Below are positions 17,485-26,352 of a DNA stretch of 64,000 nt, piece after piece. The stretch is from contig NZ_CP100416.1 of assembly GCF_026017845.1 (NCBI RefSeq), positions 9,488,366 to 9,552,365 of the forward strand. The letters are read 5' to 3'. The notes below the pieces were generated by a model. That model had not been told where the DNA came from. It saw only the letters and a list, made by a program, of their open reading frames with translations, and searched no databases. A program made the translations under genes and the position numbers. This DNA is from Amycolatopsis mediterranei (GTDB taxonomy: Bacteria; Actinomycetota; Actinomycetes; Mycobacteriales; Pseudonocardiaceae). Numbering within the stretch: the first letter of the stretch is position 1; each line of letters starts with the position of its first letter.

Positions 17485-18144
17485 GTGACTGACTTGGAAG
17501 TGGACGTCGTCCTCCCTTGCCTCGACGAAGCGGGTGCCCTCCCCGCCGTACTGGCCGGCTTGCCGCCGGGCTACCGCGCGATCGTGGTCGACAACGGCTC
17601 GGCCGACGGCTCGCCGGAAGTGGCGGCCTCGCTCGGCGCGAAGGTCGTCCACGAGCCGCGCCGCGGCTACGGCGCGGCCGTGCACACCGGGCTGGAAGCC
17701 GCCACCGCGGACATCGTGTGCTTCGCCGACGCCGACGGGTCCCTGGACCTCGCCGACCTGCCGCGCCTGGTGAGCGCGGTCGAAAGCGGCGCCGACCTGG
17801 CCGTCGGACGCCGGGTGCCGACCGGGCCCGGGGTGTGGCCGTGGCACGCGCGGATGGGCAACCTCGTACTGGCGACGCTGTTGCGCAGCCGCGGGCTGCC
17901 GGTGCGGGACATCGCGCCCCTGCGCGCCGTGGACCGGCTCGCTCTGCTCCGCCTGGACATCGCCGACCGGGCGTTCGGCTACCCCCTGGAGCTGCTGATC
18001 AAGGCCCAGCGCGCCGGGTGGCAGGTCCGGGAGTTCGACGTCCGCTACGGCGAGCGTGCCAAAGGGACGAAGTCGAAGGTGTCCGGGTCGGTGCGGGGCA
18101 CCCTGCGCGCGGTCCGCGACTTCGGGCGGGTGCTGGCCCGATGA
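17485..18144 (+). CDS. Family 2 glycosyltransferase
   Basis: 219 residues from GTG. GT-A features are VDVVLPCLDEAGALPAVLAG, IVVDNGSADGS, GYGAAVHTGLEAA and the metal-binding CFADADGSLD. It resembles dolichyl-phosphate-sugar synthase-like enzymes without membrane segments, acting at the cytoplasmic face. A TACGGT -10-like box (17472-17477) ends 7 nt before the GTG, suggesting a leaderless start. It is first of five genes joined by 1- to 4-nt overlaps. Confidence 0.85.
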   Translation: MTDLEVDVVLPCLDEAGALPAVLAGLPPGYRAIVVDNGSADGSPEVAASLGAKVVHEPRRGYGAAVHTGLEAATADIVCFADADGSLDLADLPRLVSAVESGADLAVGRRVPTGPGVWPWHARMGNLVLATLLRSRGLPVRDIAPLRAVDRLALLRLDIADRAFGYPLELLIKAQRAGWQVREFDVRYGERAKGTKSKVSGSVRGTLRAVRDFGRVLAR

Positions 18145-18824
18145 CGCGTCCGTTCATCCTGCTGGTGGTGGCCAAGGCGCCCGTCCCGGGGCTGGCCAAG
18201 ACCCGGCTGTGCCCGCCCGCCACCCCGGCTCAGGCGGCCGAGATCGCCGCGGCTGCTTTGCTCGACACGCTCGACGCCGTCTGCGCGGTGCCCGGCGCCG
18301 AGCCCGTCGTGGCGATGACCGGCGACCTCGGCGCGGCCGCCCGGCCCATCGAGATCGGCATGGCGCTCCGCTACGTCACCACGATCCCGCAGCGTGGCCA
18401 CGATTTCGGCGCCCGGCTGGCGAACGCCCACGCGGACGCCGCCCAGGTGCACGCGGGCCTGCCGGTCCTCCAGATCGGCATGGACACCCCGCAGGTCACG
18501 CCGGAGTCGCTCGCCGCGGCCGCCGCACCGGTCCTGCACGGCGGCCACGACTCGGTGCTCGGGCCGGCCGCGGACGGTGGCTGGTGGGCGCTGGGCCTCG
18601 CCGAGCCGCGGCACGCCCAAGCCCTCGCGGACGTCCCGATGTCCCGCGAAGACACCGGCGAGCGGACGCTGCGCGCTCTCACCGCGTGCGGGTTGCGGCC
18701 GCGGCGCGCCGCCCAACTGTCCGATGTGGACACCATGGCGGACGCCCGTTCGGTGGCGGCGGCGTGCCCGGGCGGCCGGTTCGCCCGCGCCGTCGCGGCG
18801 GTCGGCGGACGGGCGGTGGCGTGA
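18141..18824 (+). CDS. DUF2064/TIGR04282 family nucleotidyl/glycosyltransferase-like protein
   Basis: 227 residues. The N-terminus FILLVVAKAPVPGLAKTRLC and the central LQIGMDTPQVT and GPAADGGWWALGL are diagnostic for the DUF2064 family (CofC/MobA-related GT-A fold). ATG 18141 overlaps the GT2 stop as ATGA. In this operon type it always follows a GT2 enzyme and precedes a methyltransferase (recollection); the donor and acceptor are not established. Confidence 0.82.
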   Translation: MTRPFILLVVAKAPVPGLAKTRLCPPATPAQAAEIAAAALLDTLDAVCAVPGAEPVVAMTGDLGAAARPIEIGMALRYVTTIPQRGHDFGARLANAHADAAQVHAGLPVLQIGMDTPQVTPESLAAAAAPVLHGGHDSVLGPAADGGWWALGLAEPRHAQALADVPMSREDTGERTLRALTACGLRPRRAAQLSDVDTMADARSVAAACPGGRFARAVAAVGGRAVA

Positions 18825-19456
18825 TGACGGCCCCGGTGAGCACCGGCCACGAGTTCGACCGCGGCCTGCTCGGTCACCAGTGCTGGCTCGAGCTGGCCAA
18901 CGGCGAGCGGATCGAGCTGGCGGTGGAACGCTGGGCGGAACCGTCCGAGGGCGACGACGTCCTGCTCGACGCGTGCTCGGGTGCCACGATCGACCTCGGC
19001 TGCGGGCCCGGCAGGCTCACCGCGGCGCTGGCCGGGCGCGGAGTCGTCGCGCTGGGTGTGGACAGCTCGCGCACGGCCGTCGGGCTGACCCGGCGTCGCG
19101 GCGGAACCGCGTTGCAGCGCAACCTCTTCGACCGTCTGCCCGGCGAAGGGCGGTGGCGGCACGCCCTGCTCGCGGACGGCAACATCGGCATCGGCGGCGA
19201 CCCGGCCACGCTGCTGCGGCGCACGGCGCGGCTGATCGCCCCCGGCGGCGACGTCCTCGTCGAGCTGGAGCCGCCCGGTCAGGGCCTGCGGCACGAGCGC
19301 GTCCGGCTGCGGCCCGGCCACGCCGACGTCGCCTGGTTCACCTGGGCCTGGGTCGGGGTCGATGCGATCGCCGAGGTCGCCGCGCGCGCCGGGTTGCGCG
19401 TCGACTGGACCACCCGGCACGGACACCGCTGGTTCGCACGATTGGAGCGGTCGTGA
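18824..19456 (+). CDS. Class I SAM-dependent methyltransferase
   Basis: 210 residues. Motif I is ATIDLGCGPGRLTAALAGRG, followed by LGVDSSRTAVGL. The middle DGNIGIGGDPATLLRR and PGGDVLVELEPP are shared with methyltransferases of this operon type. The ATG shares a base with the previous stop (TGATG); a GTG at 18821 is possible. The small-molecule or lipid substrate is unknown. Confidence 0.82.
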   Translation: MTAPVSTGHEFDRGLLGHQCWLELANGERIELAVERWAEPSEGDDVLLDACSGATIDLGCGPGRLTAALAGRGVVALGVDSSRTAVGLTRRRGGTALQRNLFDRLPGEGRWRHALLADGNIGIGGDPATLLRRTARLIAPGGDVLVELEPPGQGLRHERVRLRPGHADVAWFTWAWVGVDAIAEVAARAGLRVDWTTRHGHRWFARLERS

Positions 19457-20568
19457 AGCTCCCGATTCCGGCAGAAGAGCAGTTCCGGGCCCCGGCGCAC
19501 CACGAACGCGTGACGTCGAAGATCGGCCTCGCGCTCGCGATCACGTTCACGACGTGCTTCGTGACGGGGCTGATCAGCCACCTGATCCAGCACCCACCGG
19601 GGTGGTTCTCCTGGCCCAGCCGCCCGATCGGGCTCTACCGCGTCACGCAGGGGCTGCACGTGATCTCCGGCGTGGCGTCGATCCCGTTGCTGCTGGCGAA
19701 ACTGTGGAGTGTCTACCCGAAGCTGTTCGGCCGGCCGCTCGTCCGCTCGCTGCCGCACGCCCTGGAGCGGCTGTCGATCCTGGTGCTGTCCGGTGCGGCG
19801 TTCTTCGAGCTGACGACCGGGCTGCTGAACGTCGCGCAGAACTACCCGTGGGGCTTCTACTTCCCCCAAGTGCACTACGCGGTCGCATGGCTGGCGATCG
19901 GCTCGATCCTGGTGCACGTCGCGGTGAAGCTGCCGATCATCCGCCGCGCCCTGAGCCGGACGACGGTGGAGGAGGCGCCGGCCGAGGGGCTGTCCCGGCG
20001 GGGTTTCCTGGTGACCACCGGGCTGGCGACCGGTGTCGCGGTCGTGGCCACCGCGGGTGCGACGGTCCCGTTCCTGCGCGGCGTTTCCGCCCTTTCCTGG
20101 AAGACCGGCAAGGGCACGCAGAACCTCCCGGTGAACCGCACGGCGGCGGCCGCGGGTGTCACGTGGTCGCCGGACTGGCGGCTTTCGGTGGTGACCCCAC
20201 GCGGGACGACGAAGTTCTCGCTCGACGAGCTGCGCGCCCTGCCGCAAACGACGGCGGAGCTCCCGATCGCGTGCGTGGAGGGCTGGAGCCAGTCGGCCAC
20301 CTGGCGCGGAATCTCCCTGCCCGCGCTTCTGAAAGCCGCCGGTGCGTCACCGGGCACCGCGGTCCGGGTGTCCTCTTCGGAGCGTGGCGGGCTGTATGGC
20401 GCCAGCGTGCTCCCGGGCGAGCACACGGCCGACGAGCTGACGCTGCTGGCCTTGGAGCTGAACGGCGAAGTCCTCGCCCCCGACCACGGCTTCCCCTGCC
20501 GGATCATCGCCCCGAACCGCCCTGGCGTGCTGCAGACGAAGTGGGTCACGAAGCTGGAGGCGCTGTGA
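19453..20568 (+). CDS. Membrane-anchored molybdopterin-dependent oxidoreductase (sulfite-oxidase fold)
   Basis: 371 residues from GTG overlapping the previous stop. Residues 24-160 form a four-helix cytochrome-b561-like membrane part. An SRRGF sequence (181-185) and a fifth helix follow, then a sulfite-oxidase-type domain with the Mo-binding Cys274 in IACVEGWSQSATWRG and the end HGFPCRIIAPNRPGVLQTKW. The order suggests membrane electron transfer to an external Mo domain. The SRRGF is internal, so it may act as a Tat-like stop-transfer rather than a cleaved signal. Molybdenum cofactor genes glp and moaB2 lie in the same window. Substrate unknown. Confidence 0.88.
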   Translation: MKLPIPAEEQFRAPAHHERVTSKIGLALAITFTTCFVTGLISHLIQHPPGWFSWPSRPIGLYRVTQGLHVISGVASIPLLLAKLWSVYPKLFGRPLVRSLPHALERLSILVLSGAAFFELTTGLLNVAQNYPWGFYFPQVHYAVAWLAIGSILVHVAVKLPIIRRALSRTTVEEAPAEGLSRRGFLVTTGLATGVAVVATAGATVPFLRGVSALSWKTGKGTQNLPVNRTAAAAGVTWSPDWRLSVVTPRGTTKFSLDELRALPQTTAELPIACVEGWSQSATWRGISLPALLKAAGASPGTAVRVSSSERGGLYGASVLPGEHTADELTLLALELNGEVLAPDHGFPCRIIAPNRPGVLQTKWVTKLEAL

Positions 20569-21194
20569 AGACCGCCCGAGTGCTCCTCGCCCTGCCGGGT
20601 CTCGCGGCGCTGGCCTGGGGCGTGATGCTGTTCGCCGAGTACGCGCTGCCCTTGCGTCCGGACGTCTTCGGGACGGTCGGCTGGATCATCGGCGGCCCGA
20701 TCCTCAACGATGCCGTCATCGCCCCGCTGACGGCGCTGCTCGGCGTCGTCCTGGCCCGCGTCCTGCCGCACCCGTGGAAAACCCCGGTGGTGGCCGGCAC
20801 GGTCATCACCGGGGTGCTGGCGATCCTGGCGTTCCCGCTGTTCTGGCGCCCGTACGGAACCCCCTCGATGCCGGGCCTCCACGACACCAATCCGGCCCCC
20901 GCCCTGGCCCTCACCGTGGCCGCAGTCTGGCTGGCCGTGGCCCTGACGGCCCTCCGCCACCATCTCGTCCCCCGGCCAACACGTGATGCCCCGCCAATCA
21001 CGCGAGATACCCCGCCAGACACGCAAGATGCCCTTCCCGGCACCCCGACCGACCCTCCCGGCACGCAAGCCGACCCTCCAGGCACGTCGGCCGACCCTCC
21101 AGGCGCGCCAACCGACCTCACGGTCACGCCGGCCGCCCCTCCAAGCGCGCCAACCGACCGCCCAGGCACGGCGACCGACCGGTCCGGTCCCTGA
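20565..21194 (+). CDS. Four-helix membrane protein with Pro/Thr/Asp repeat tail
   Basis: 209 residues from GTG overlapping the oxidoreductase stop. Residues 1-135 hold about four hydrophobic segments (LLALPGLAALAWGVMLF, NDAVIAPLTALLGVVLARVL, VVAGTVITGVLAILAFPLF, ALALTVAAVWLAVALTAL). Residues 140-209 are a low-complexity tail of PPGT/TDPPGA-type units. It is the last gene of the operon and is probably a partner of the molybdoenzyme; the tail is likely extended and may be poorly constrained. Confidence 0.7.
   Translation: MKTARVLLALPGLAALAWGVMLFAEYALPLRPDVFGTVGWIIGGPILNDAVIAPLTALLGVVLARVLPHPWKTPVVAGTVITGVLAILAFPLFWRPYGTPSMPGLHDTNPAPALALTVAAVWLAVALTALRHHLVPRPTRDAPPITRDTPPDTQDALPGTPTDPPGTQADPPGTSADPPGAPTDLTVTPAAPPSAPTDRPGTATDRSGP
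21044..21185 (+). repeat. Degenerate 15- to 30-bp tandem repeats encoding PPGT units
   Basis: Units close to GACCCTCCAGGCACG recur in phase with the reading frame and give repeated ADPPGT/TDPPGA in the preceding gene's tail. Such tracts expand and contract by slippage. Confidence 0.6.
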
Positions 21195-21196
21195 CC

Positions 21197-21264
21197 CCGG
21201 GCACAAATCCGGGCACAAATGCGGCCACGCGCGACCGGCATCGAGTGCCTGGTCGCGCGTGGCC
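21197..21264. terminator. Hairpin terminator between convergent genes, preceded by a 12-bp tandem repeat
   Basis: A perfect 14-bp stem (21223-21236 with 21251-21264, 14-nt loop) lies between the end of the plus-strand operon and the end of pepD. CCGGGCACAAAT occurs twice in tandem just before it (21197-21220). The flanking CACAA and TTGTG can extend the stem. Confidence 0.6.
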
Positions 21265-21344
21265 TTGTGGGTCCGGCCCCGAAGACGAGGGTCGAGCCGA
21301 AGTTGGTCTCGGCCGCGCCAGGGCGGCCGAGCGTCTGGACCGGG

Positions 21345-22760
21345 TCAGTTGGGCAGGACGGGCTGGCCGCCGAACGTCAACTCGACCGTGCGGCCGTCGG
21401 CGAGCGTGAACGTCGCCTTCTCGTCCGGGGCCCGGGTGCGGACCGCCGCGACCAGCGTGTCGGCCGAGTCGATCGGGCGGTCGTCGATCTTGGTGACGAC
21501 GTCGCCCGCCTTCAGGCCGGCCTTCTCCGCCGGGCTGCCGCTCTTGATGGCACCGAGCTCGGCGCCGCCCTGCGGGGCGTCCTTGACCTCCGCGCCGATG
21601 TAGGTCTGCACCGCCTGGCCGGTCTTGATGATCGTGTCCGCGGTGCGGCGGGCCTGGTCGATCGGGATGGCGAAGCCGATGCCGACGTTGCCGCCTTCGG
21701 ACGCGCCCTGACCCTGGCCACCGGACGCCGACTGCGGGCTGTAGATCGCGGAGTTGATGCCGATGACCTGGCCGGACATGTTCGCCAGCGGCCCGCCCGA
21801 GTTGCCCGGGTTGATCGCCGCATCGGTCTGGACCGCGTCCATCACCGTGGTCTGGTCGCCGCTGCTGCCGCCCGCGCGCACCGGCCGGTGCAGCGAGCTG
21901 ACGATGCCCGAGGTGACCGTGCCGGCCAGCTCGAACGGCGAGCCGATGGCCACCACCGACTGGCCGACGCGCAGGTCGTCGGAGCGGCCGAGCTCCACCG
22001 GGGTCAGGTTGCCGACGCCGGTGACCTTGACGACCGCGATGTCGGTCGTCGGGTCGCGGCCGACGATCTTGGCGTCGGCCTTCTTGCCGTCCTGGAACAC
22101 CGCCCGGATCTGGCCGCCGTTCGCGCCGACCTCGACGACGTGGTTGTTCGTCAGGATGTAGCCGTCGGTGCTGATGACGAAGCCGGAGCCTTCGCCGGCC
22201 CCCTGCTGGCCGCTGACCTGCAGCTCGACGACGCTCGGCGACAGCTTCTTCGCGACGGCCTCGACCGAGCCGGCGGGCGCGTTGCCCGTCTGCTGGGCCG
22301 GCTTGGGCGCATCGAGCGCGTTGCTGGCCGGGCCGGACGACCCGGCGGTGAAGTACCCGACCGTCCCGCCCGCGATGCCACCGACCAGCAGCGCGACCAG
22401 CGCGACGCCGGCCAGCAGCTTCCCGCCGGACCGCTTGGGCTCCGGCGCGGCGACGGGGTAGCCGGACGTGCCGGGCTGCCCGTACGGGTTCGGCGGCGGG
22501 TAGACGCTCTGCTGGGTCGGGCCGGACGGCATCTGCGCACCCTGGGCGGACCACGGGTTCGCGGTCTGCCCGCCGTACGCCGGATCGGCCCCGGTCACCG
22601 CGTGGTAGGACGGCTCGGAGTACTGCGGCGCACCGCCGGTCTCGGGCTGGGCCTGCTCACCGTACGGGTGCCCCGCCCAACCGCCCTGGGCCGGCTGCCG
22701 GCCGGTCTCGGGGTGCCGCGGTGCCGCGGGGTCGTGCGCGCTGGGGTCGTTCTCGGTCAT
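21345..22760 (-). CDS. pepD: HtrA-family serine protease PepD
   Basis: 471 residues. The cytoplasmic N-terminus (1-110) is rich in Pro/Gln/Gly; one membrane helix (113-137) follows. The protease domain has H207 in TNNHVV, D240 in TTDIAVVKV and S321 in GNSGGPL; a PDZ domain occupies about 380-460 (GSPAEKAGLKAGDVVTKIDD). It degrades or refolds misfolded proteins outside the membrane. In mycobacteria pepD follows mprAB and is controlled by MprA; here deoR-galT lies between mprB and pepD. Confidence 0.9.
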   Translation of the reverse strand: MTENDPSAHDPAAPRHPETGRQPAQGGWAGHPYGEQAQPETGGAPQYSEPSYHAVTGADPAYGGQTANPWSAQGAQMPSGPTQQSVYPPPNPYGQPGTSGYPVAAPEPKRSGGKLLAGVALVALLVGGIAGGTVGYFTAGSSGPASNALDAPKPAQQTGNAPAGSVEAVAKKLSPSVVELQVSGQQGAGEGSGFVISTDGYILTNNHVVEVGANGGQIRAVFQDGKKADAKIVGRDPTTDIAVVKVTGVGNLTPVELGRSDDLRVGQSVVAIGSPFELAGTVTSGIVSSLHRPVRAGGSSGDQTTVMDAVQTDAAINPGNSGGPLANMSGQVIGINSAIYSPQSASGGQGQGASEGGNVGIGFAIPIDQARRTADTIIKTGQAVQTYIGAEVKDAPQGGAELGAIKSGSPAEKAGLKAGDVVTKIDDRPIDSADTLVAAVRTRAPDEKATFTLADGRTVELTFGGQPVLPN

Positions 22761-22832
22761 GTCCTCACCTTGCGCGATGGTCCTGAGAGGTTCCTGAGCC
22801 GAACCTGTGCATCGGAGATGAGTATGCCGGGA

Positions 22833-23915
22833 TCAGCCCGCCGCGCGGAGCCGTTCCGCGATCTGCTCCGGCGTCGCGTCGTTGATCCACACCGCCATGC
22901 CCGATTCGGAGCCCGCCAGGTACTTCAGCTTGTCCTTCGCCCGCAGCACGGAGAACAGCTCCAGGTGCAGCCAGCCGAGCTCCCGGTCGCGGTGCACCGG
23001 CGCCTGATGCCACGCCGCGATGTACGGCAGCGGCCGGTCGTACAGCGCGTCGCAGCGGCGCAGCACGTCGAGGTAGACGTCGGCGAAGTCGTCGCGCTCG
23101 GCGTCGGTGAGCGCGGGGATGTCCGGGACCTGCCGGTGCGGCACGATCTGCACCTGGACCGGCCAGCGGGCCGCCGGCGGCACGAACGCCGTCCAGTGCT
23201 CGCTCGAGGTCACCACGCGCGCGCCGGACTTGCGTTCGGCGGCGAGCACGTCCCCGAGCACCGGGCGGCCGTGTTCGGCCTGGTAGGCACGGGCGACCTC
23301 GAGCATCCGCTCGGTCTTCGGGGTGACGAACGGGTAGCCGTAGATCTGCCCGTGCGGGTGCGACAGCGTGACGCCGATTTCCTCGCCGCGGTTCTCGAAC
23401 GGGAAGACCTGCTCGACGCCGGGCACCGCGGACAACCCGGTCGTGCGGTCCGCCCACGCGTCCACCACGGCCCGCACCTGCTTGGCGCTCAGCTGCGCGA
23501 AGGAACCGTCGTGGTTGCTGGTGAAGCAGACGACCTCGCAGCGGCCGCGGCCGGGCCGCACCGGCACCAGCCCGAAACCATCCACAGTGGACGGTTCACC
23601 GATGACATCTTCGGCGAAGGACGGGAACCGGTTCTCGAAGACGACGACGTCGTAGTCGCTTTCGGGGATCTCGCTCGGTTTTCCGGGCTTGCTCGGGCAC
23701 AGCGGGCAGAGGTCCGCCGGCGGCTTGTAGGTCCGCGTCTGCCGGTGCGCGGCCATCGCGACCCACTCACCGGTCAGCGGGTCCAGCCGGATCTCCGACG
23801 CGGCCGAAACCGGCGGCAGGTCACGGGTGTCCTCGGCGACGCGGTCGGGCGCGCCGGGCTGGTCGAAGTAGATGATCTCCCGGCCGTCGGCCAGGTGTCG
23901 TACGGTTCGCTTCAC
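22833..23915 (-). CDS. galT: Galactose-1-phosphate uridylyltransferase
   Basis: 360 residues from GTG 23915. The zinc pair is LCPLCPSKPG, and the uridylylated-histidine motif is SHPHGQIYGYPF with ENRGEEIGVT before it. It exchanges UMP between UDP-glucose and galactose-1-phosphate in the Leloir pathway. The start overlaps the deoR stop (GTGA), so the two are co-translated. No galK or galE is adjacent in the window. Confidence 0.93.
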   Translation of the reverse strand: MKRTVRHLADGREIIYFDQPGAPDRVAEDTRDLPPVSAASEIRLDPLTGEWVAMAAHRQTRTYKPPADLCPLCPSKPGKPSEIPESDYDVVVFENRFPSFAEDVIGEPSTVDGFGLVPVRPGRGRCEVVCFTSNHDGSFAQLSAKQVRAVVDAWADRTTGLSAVPGVEQVFPFENRGEEIGVTLSHPHGQIYGYPFVTPKTERMLEVARAYQAEHGRPVLGDVLAAERKSGARVVTSSEHWTAFVPPAARWPVQVQIVPHRQVPDIPALTDAERDDFADVYLDVLRRCDALYDRPLPYIAAWHQAPVHRDRELGWLHLELFSVLRAKDKLKYLAGSESGMAVWINDATPEQIAERLRAAG

Positions 23916-24712
23916 GCTTCTTCGGCCTCGACCGTCTCCGCCGTTTCGGCGATCATGAGTTCCCCTGCCCTTTCGGCGAGTATTTCCTTGGCCTCGTCGG
24001 AAATTCCGTCATCGGTGACGACGACGTCGGCCTCGTCCAGGTCGGCGATCGTCGAGATCCCGACGGTGCCCCACTTCGTGTGGTCGGCGAGCACGACCAG
24101 CTTGCGCCCGGCCTCGACGAGCGCGCGGTCGGTCTCGCTCTCGGTGAGGTTCGGGGTCGTGAACCCCGGCCCGTCGAACATCCCGTGCACGCCGAGGAAG
24201 ACGGCGTCCAGGTGCAGCGACCGCAGGCTGTGCACCGCGACCGGCCCGACCAGCGCGTCCGACGGGGTCCGCACCCCGCCGGTGAGCACGACCGTGCGAT
24301 CCGGCTGCGTCGACCCGCGGAGCACGTCGGCGACCTGGATCGAGTTGGTCACGATGGTGAGCCCGGGGATGGCGTCGAGCGCGCGCGCCAGCGTCCACGT
24401 GGTGGTGCCGGCGGAGATGCCGATCGCGGTGCCGGGCCGGATCAGCGTCGCGGCGAGTTCGGCGATGGCTTCCTTCTGCGCCCGCTGGCGCACGGACTTG
24501 GCCTCGAAGCCGGGTTCGTCGGTGCTCTTGCCGACGACCGAAGTGGCGCCGCCGTACACCTTCTCGACGAGTCCGCGGCCGGCGAGGACGTCGAGGTCGC
24601 GACGCACCGTCATGTCGGACACGCCCAGCCTGGTCACGAGGTCGCTCACACGGACCGCACCGGTCCGGCGAGCCTCTTCCAGGATCACCGCCTGTCGCTG
24701 ACGCGCCAGCAC
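23912..24712 (-). CDS. DeoR-family transcriptional regulator
   Basis: 266 residues. The N-terminal HTH is VSDLVTRLGVSDMTVRRDLD; the C-terminal sugar-phosphate sensor has GISAGTTTWTLARAL, IVTNSIQVAD and VVLADHTKWG. The family usually represses sugar operons until a phosphorylated sugar binds. It overlaps galT and probably controls it, with galactose-1-phosphate or a related sugar phosphate as likely effector (inference). Confidence 0.88.
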   Translation of the reverse strand: MLARQRQAVILEEARRTGAVRVSDLVTRLGVSDMTVRRDLDVLAGRGLVEKVYGGATSVVGKSTDEPGFEAKSVRQRAQKEAIAELAATLIRPGTAIGISAGTTTWTLARALDAIPGLTIVTNSIQVADVLRGSTQPDRTVVLTGGVRTPSDALVGPVAVHSLRSLHLDAVFLGVHGMFDGPGFTTPNLTESETDRALVEAGRKLVVLADHTKWGTVGISTIADLDEADVVVTDDGISDEAKEILAERAGELMIAETAETVEAEEA

Positions 24713-24790
24713 CGTTCACTCCGTCCCGTCCAGCCAATTACACAAAATCCTACACGACTAAACACGGGATCCGCAGACCCGCCGAGGGTG
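24713..24790 (-). promoter_or_regulatory. AT-rich promoter region of deoR-galT
   Basis: Upstream of the deoR start the minus strand reads GTGTTTAGTCGTGTAGGATT then TTGTGTAATTGG, an AT-rich island in GC-rich DNA with three TGT-containing half-sites. It is the likely promoter and autoregulatory site. The rest of the gap to mprB (to 24942) shows nothing recognisable. Confidence 0.35.
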
Positions 24791-24942
24791 AACTTCGAAA
24801 CACCAGGTCATGACGCAGGCAGGAACGGACGTCCCCGGCCCCAGCCGAACAACGCCGGAGAACGAGCGCGCCCGGCCACCGCCGCGAGCAGGCAACGCCG
24901 ACCGGCTCACGGCGATTCCGGTTGGCTGCCGCGGGCCCGAGA

Positions 24943-26352
24943 TCAGCCGGGCGCCCCCGGCAGCCGGATCGTCATCAACGCGCCGCCTTCAGGTGCCTGC
25001 GAGGCGTACACCGCCCCGCCGTGCCGCTCGGCCGCGTGCTTCACGATCGCCAGCCCGAGACCGGAACCCGGCAGCGTCCGGGCCTCCGACGACCGGTAGA
25101 AGCGGTCGAACACCTTGGGCAGGTCCTCTTCGGCGATGCCCGGCCCGGCGTCGGCGACCTCGACGACGGCGGTGCCGTCGCCGAGCGGGTACAGCCGCAC
25201 CCACACCGTCGCATCGGGCGGCGAGAACTTGACCGCGTTGTCGAGCAGGTTCAGCACCGCGCGCTCGAGCGAGCTGTTGTCGCCGGTGAGCACCCACGGC
25301 TGCAGCGAGACGTCGAAGTTGATCTCGCCCGCGCGCCGCCGCGCCCGGTCGAGCGCCCGCTCGACGACCTCCAGCAGCTCGACGCGCTCGAAGCGCTCGC
25401 GCGGCTCGTCCTGGCGCGCGAGCTCGACCAGGTCGCCGATGAGCTGCGTCAGCTCGTCGAGCTGGCCGCTGATGTCCGCGATGATGTCGACGCGGTCCTC
25501 GTCGCGCAGCGGCGGCGCGCCCGGCTTGCTCGCGGCGAGCAGCAGCTCGAGGTTGGTGCGCAGCGACGTCAACGGCGTCCGGAGCTCGTGCCCCGCGTCC
25601 GCGACCAGCTGGCGCTGGCGTTCCTGCGAGTCCGCGACCGTGCCGAGCATGGTGTTGAAGGTCTGGGTGAGCCGCGCGAGTTCGTCGTCGCCGCTGACCG
25701 GGATGGGCCGCAGGTCGCCGGTCCTGGCGACGCGCTCGGCGGCCGACGTCAGCCGGTCGACCGGGCGCAGGCCGGTGCGGGCCACCGCGGTGCCCGCCGC
25801 GGCGGCGACCAGGATGCCGGCACCGCCGATCAGGAAGAGCACCAGCGCGAGCTCGTTCAGCGTGCGCTTGGTCGGGCCCATCGACTGGGCCAGCACGATG
25901 GCCTCGCCGTGCCCGGTCGGCAGGGCGACCACGCGGCTGTCGGAGCGGAAGTCCGTCCGCAGCGACTCCGGCGAATCGCCGTTCGCGACGGCCAGCTCGT
26001 CCTGCCCGAACGGCGGCGGCGAGCTCGACAGCGGGTAGGTCATCACGGCGTGCTGGACGTCGGGCGCCGCGTTGAGCTGCCCGATCTGCAGGTCGGCGCT
26101 GGCCAGGAACGCGCCGGGCACCTGCCGCAGCTCGGTCTGCACCTGCGGCGAGTTGGCCGCCGCCTGCGCGCGCGCCAGCAAGCTGTCGTCGAGCTGCTGG
26201 TAGAGGTTGCTGCGCACGACCATGTAGGCGCCGATCGACACCAGCGCGACAGCGCCGGCGACGCAGGCGGCGGCGAGCAGCGTCACCCGGCCGCGCAGCG
26301 AGAACCGGCGGGCTCCCCAGCGCGTGCCGCGGGGATCGCCGGGTTCGGTCAC
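24943..26352 (-). CDS. mprB: Sensor histidine kinase MprB
   Basis: 469 residues from GTG 26352, overlapping the mprA stop. TM1 is about 30-50, an extracytoplasmic domain follows to about 190, then TM2 (LALVLFLIGGAGILVAAAAG). HAMP (TGLRPVDRLTSAAERVARTG), H-box (DAGHELRTPLTSLRTN), N-box (AVLNLLDNAVKFSP) and G-box (GSGLGLAIVKHAAERH) are in order. It is an envelope-stress sensor in mycobacteria, controlling pepD and sigma factors through MprA. Confidence 0.9.
   Translation of the reverse strand: MTEPGDPRGTRWGARRFSLRGRVTLLAAACVAGAVALVSIGAYMVVRSNLYQQLDDSLLARAQAAANSPQVQTELRQVPGAFLASADLQIGQLNAAPDVQHAVMTYPLSSSPPPFGQDELAVANGDSPESLRTDFRSDSRVVALPTGHGEAIVLAQSMGPTKRTLNELALVLFLIGGAGILVAAAAGTAVARTGLRPVDRLTSAAERVARTGDLRPIPVSGDDELARLTQTFNTMLGTVADSQERQRQLVADAGHELRTPLTSLRTNLELLLAASKPGAPPLRDEDRVDIIADISGQLDELTQLIGDLVELARQDEPRERFERVELLEVVERALDRARRRAGEINFDVSLQPWVLTGDNSSLERAVLNLLDNAVKFSPPDATVWVRLYPLGDGTAVVEVADAGPGIAEEDLPKVFDRFYRSSEARTLPGSGLGLAIVKHAAERHGGAVYASQAPEGGALMTIRLPGAPG

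Noticed and set aside
21219..24701. A plus-strand open frame of over 1,100 codons
   Set aside because: It runs antisense to pepD, galT and deoR, which have clear motifs. Its own translation is Arg/Gly/Ala/Asp-rich with no motif, the usual mirror of GC-rich codon bias.
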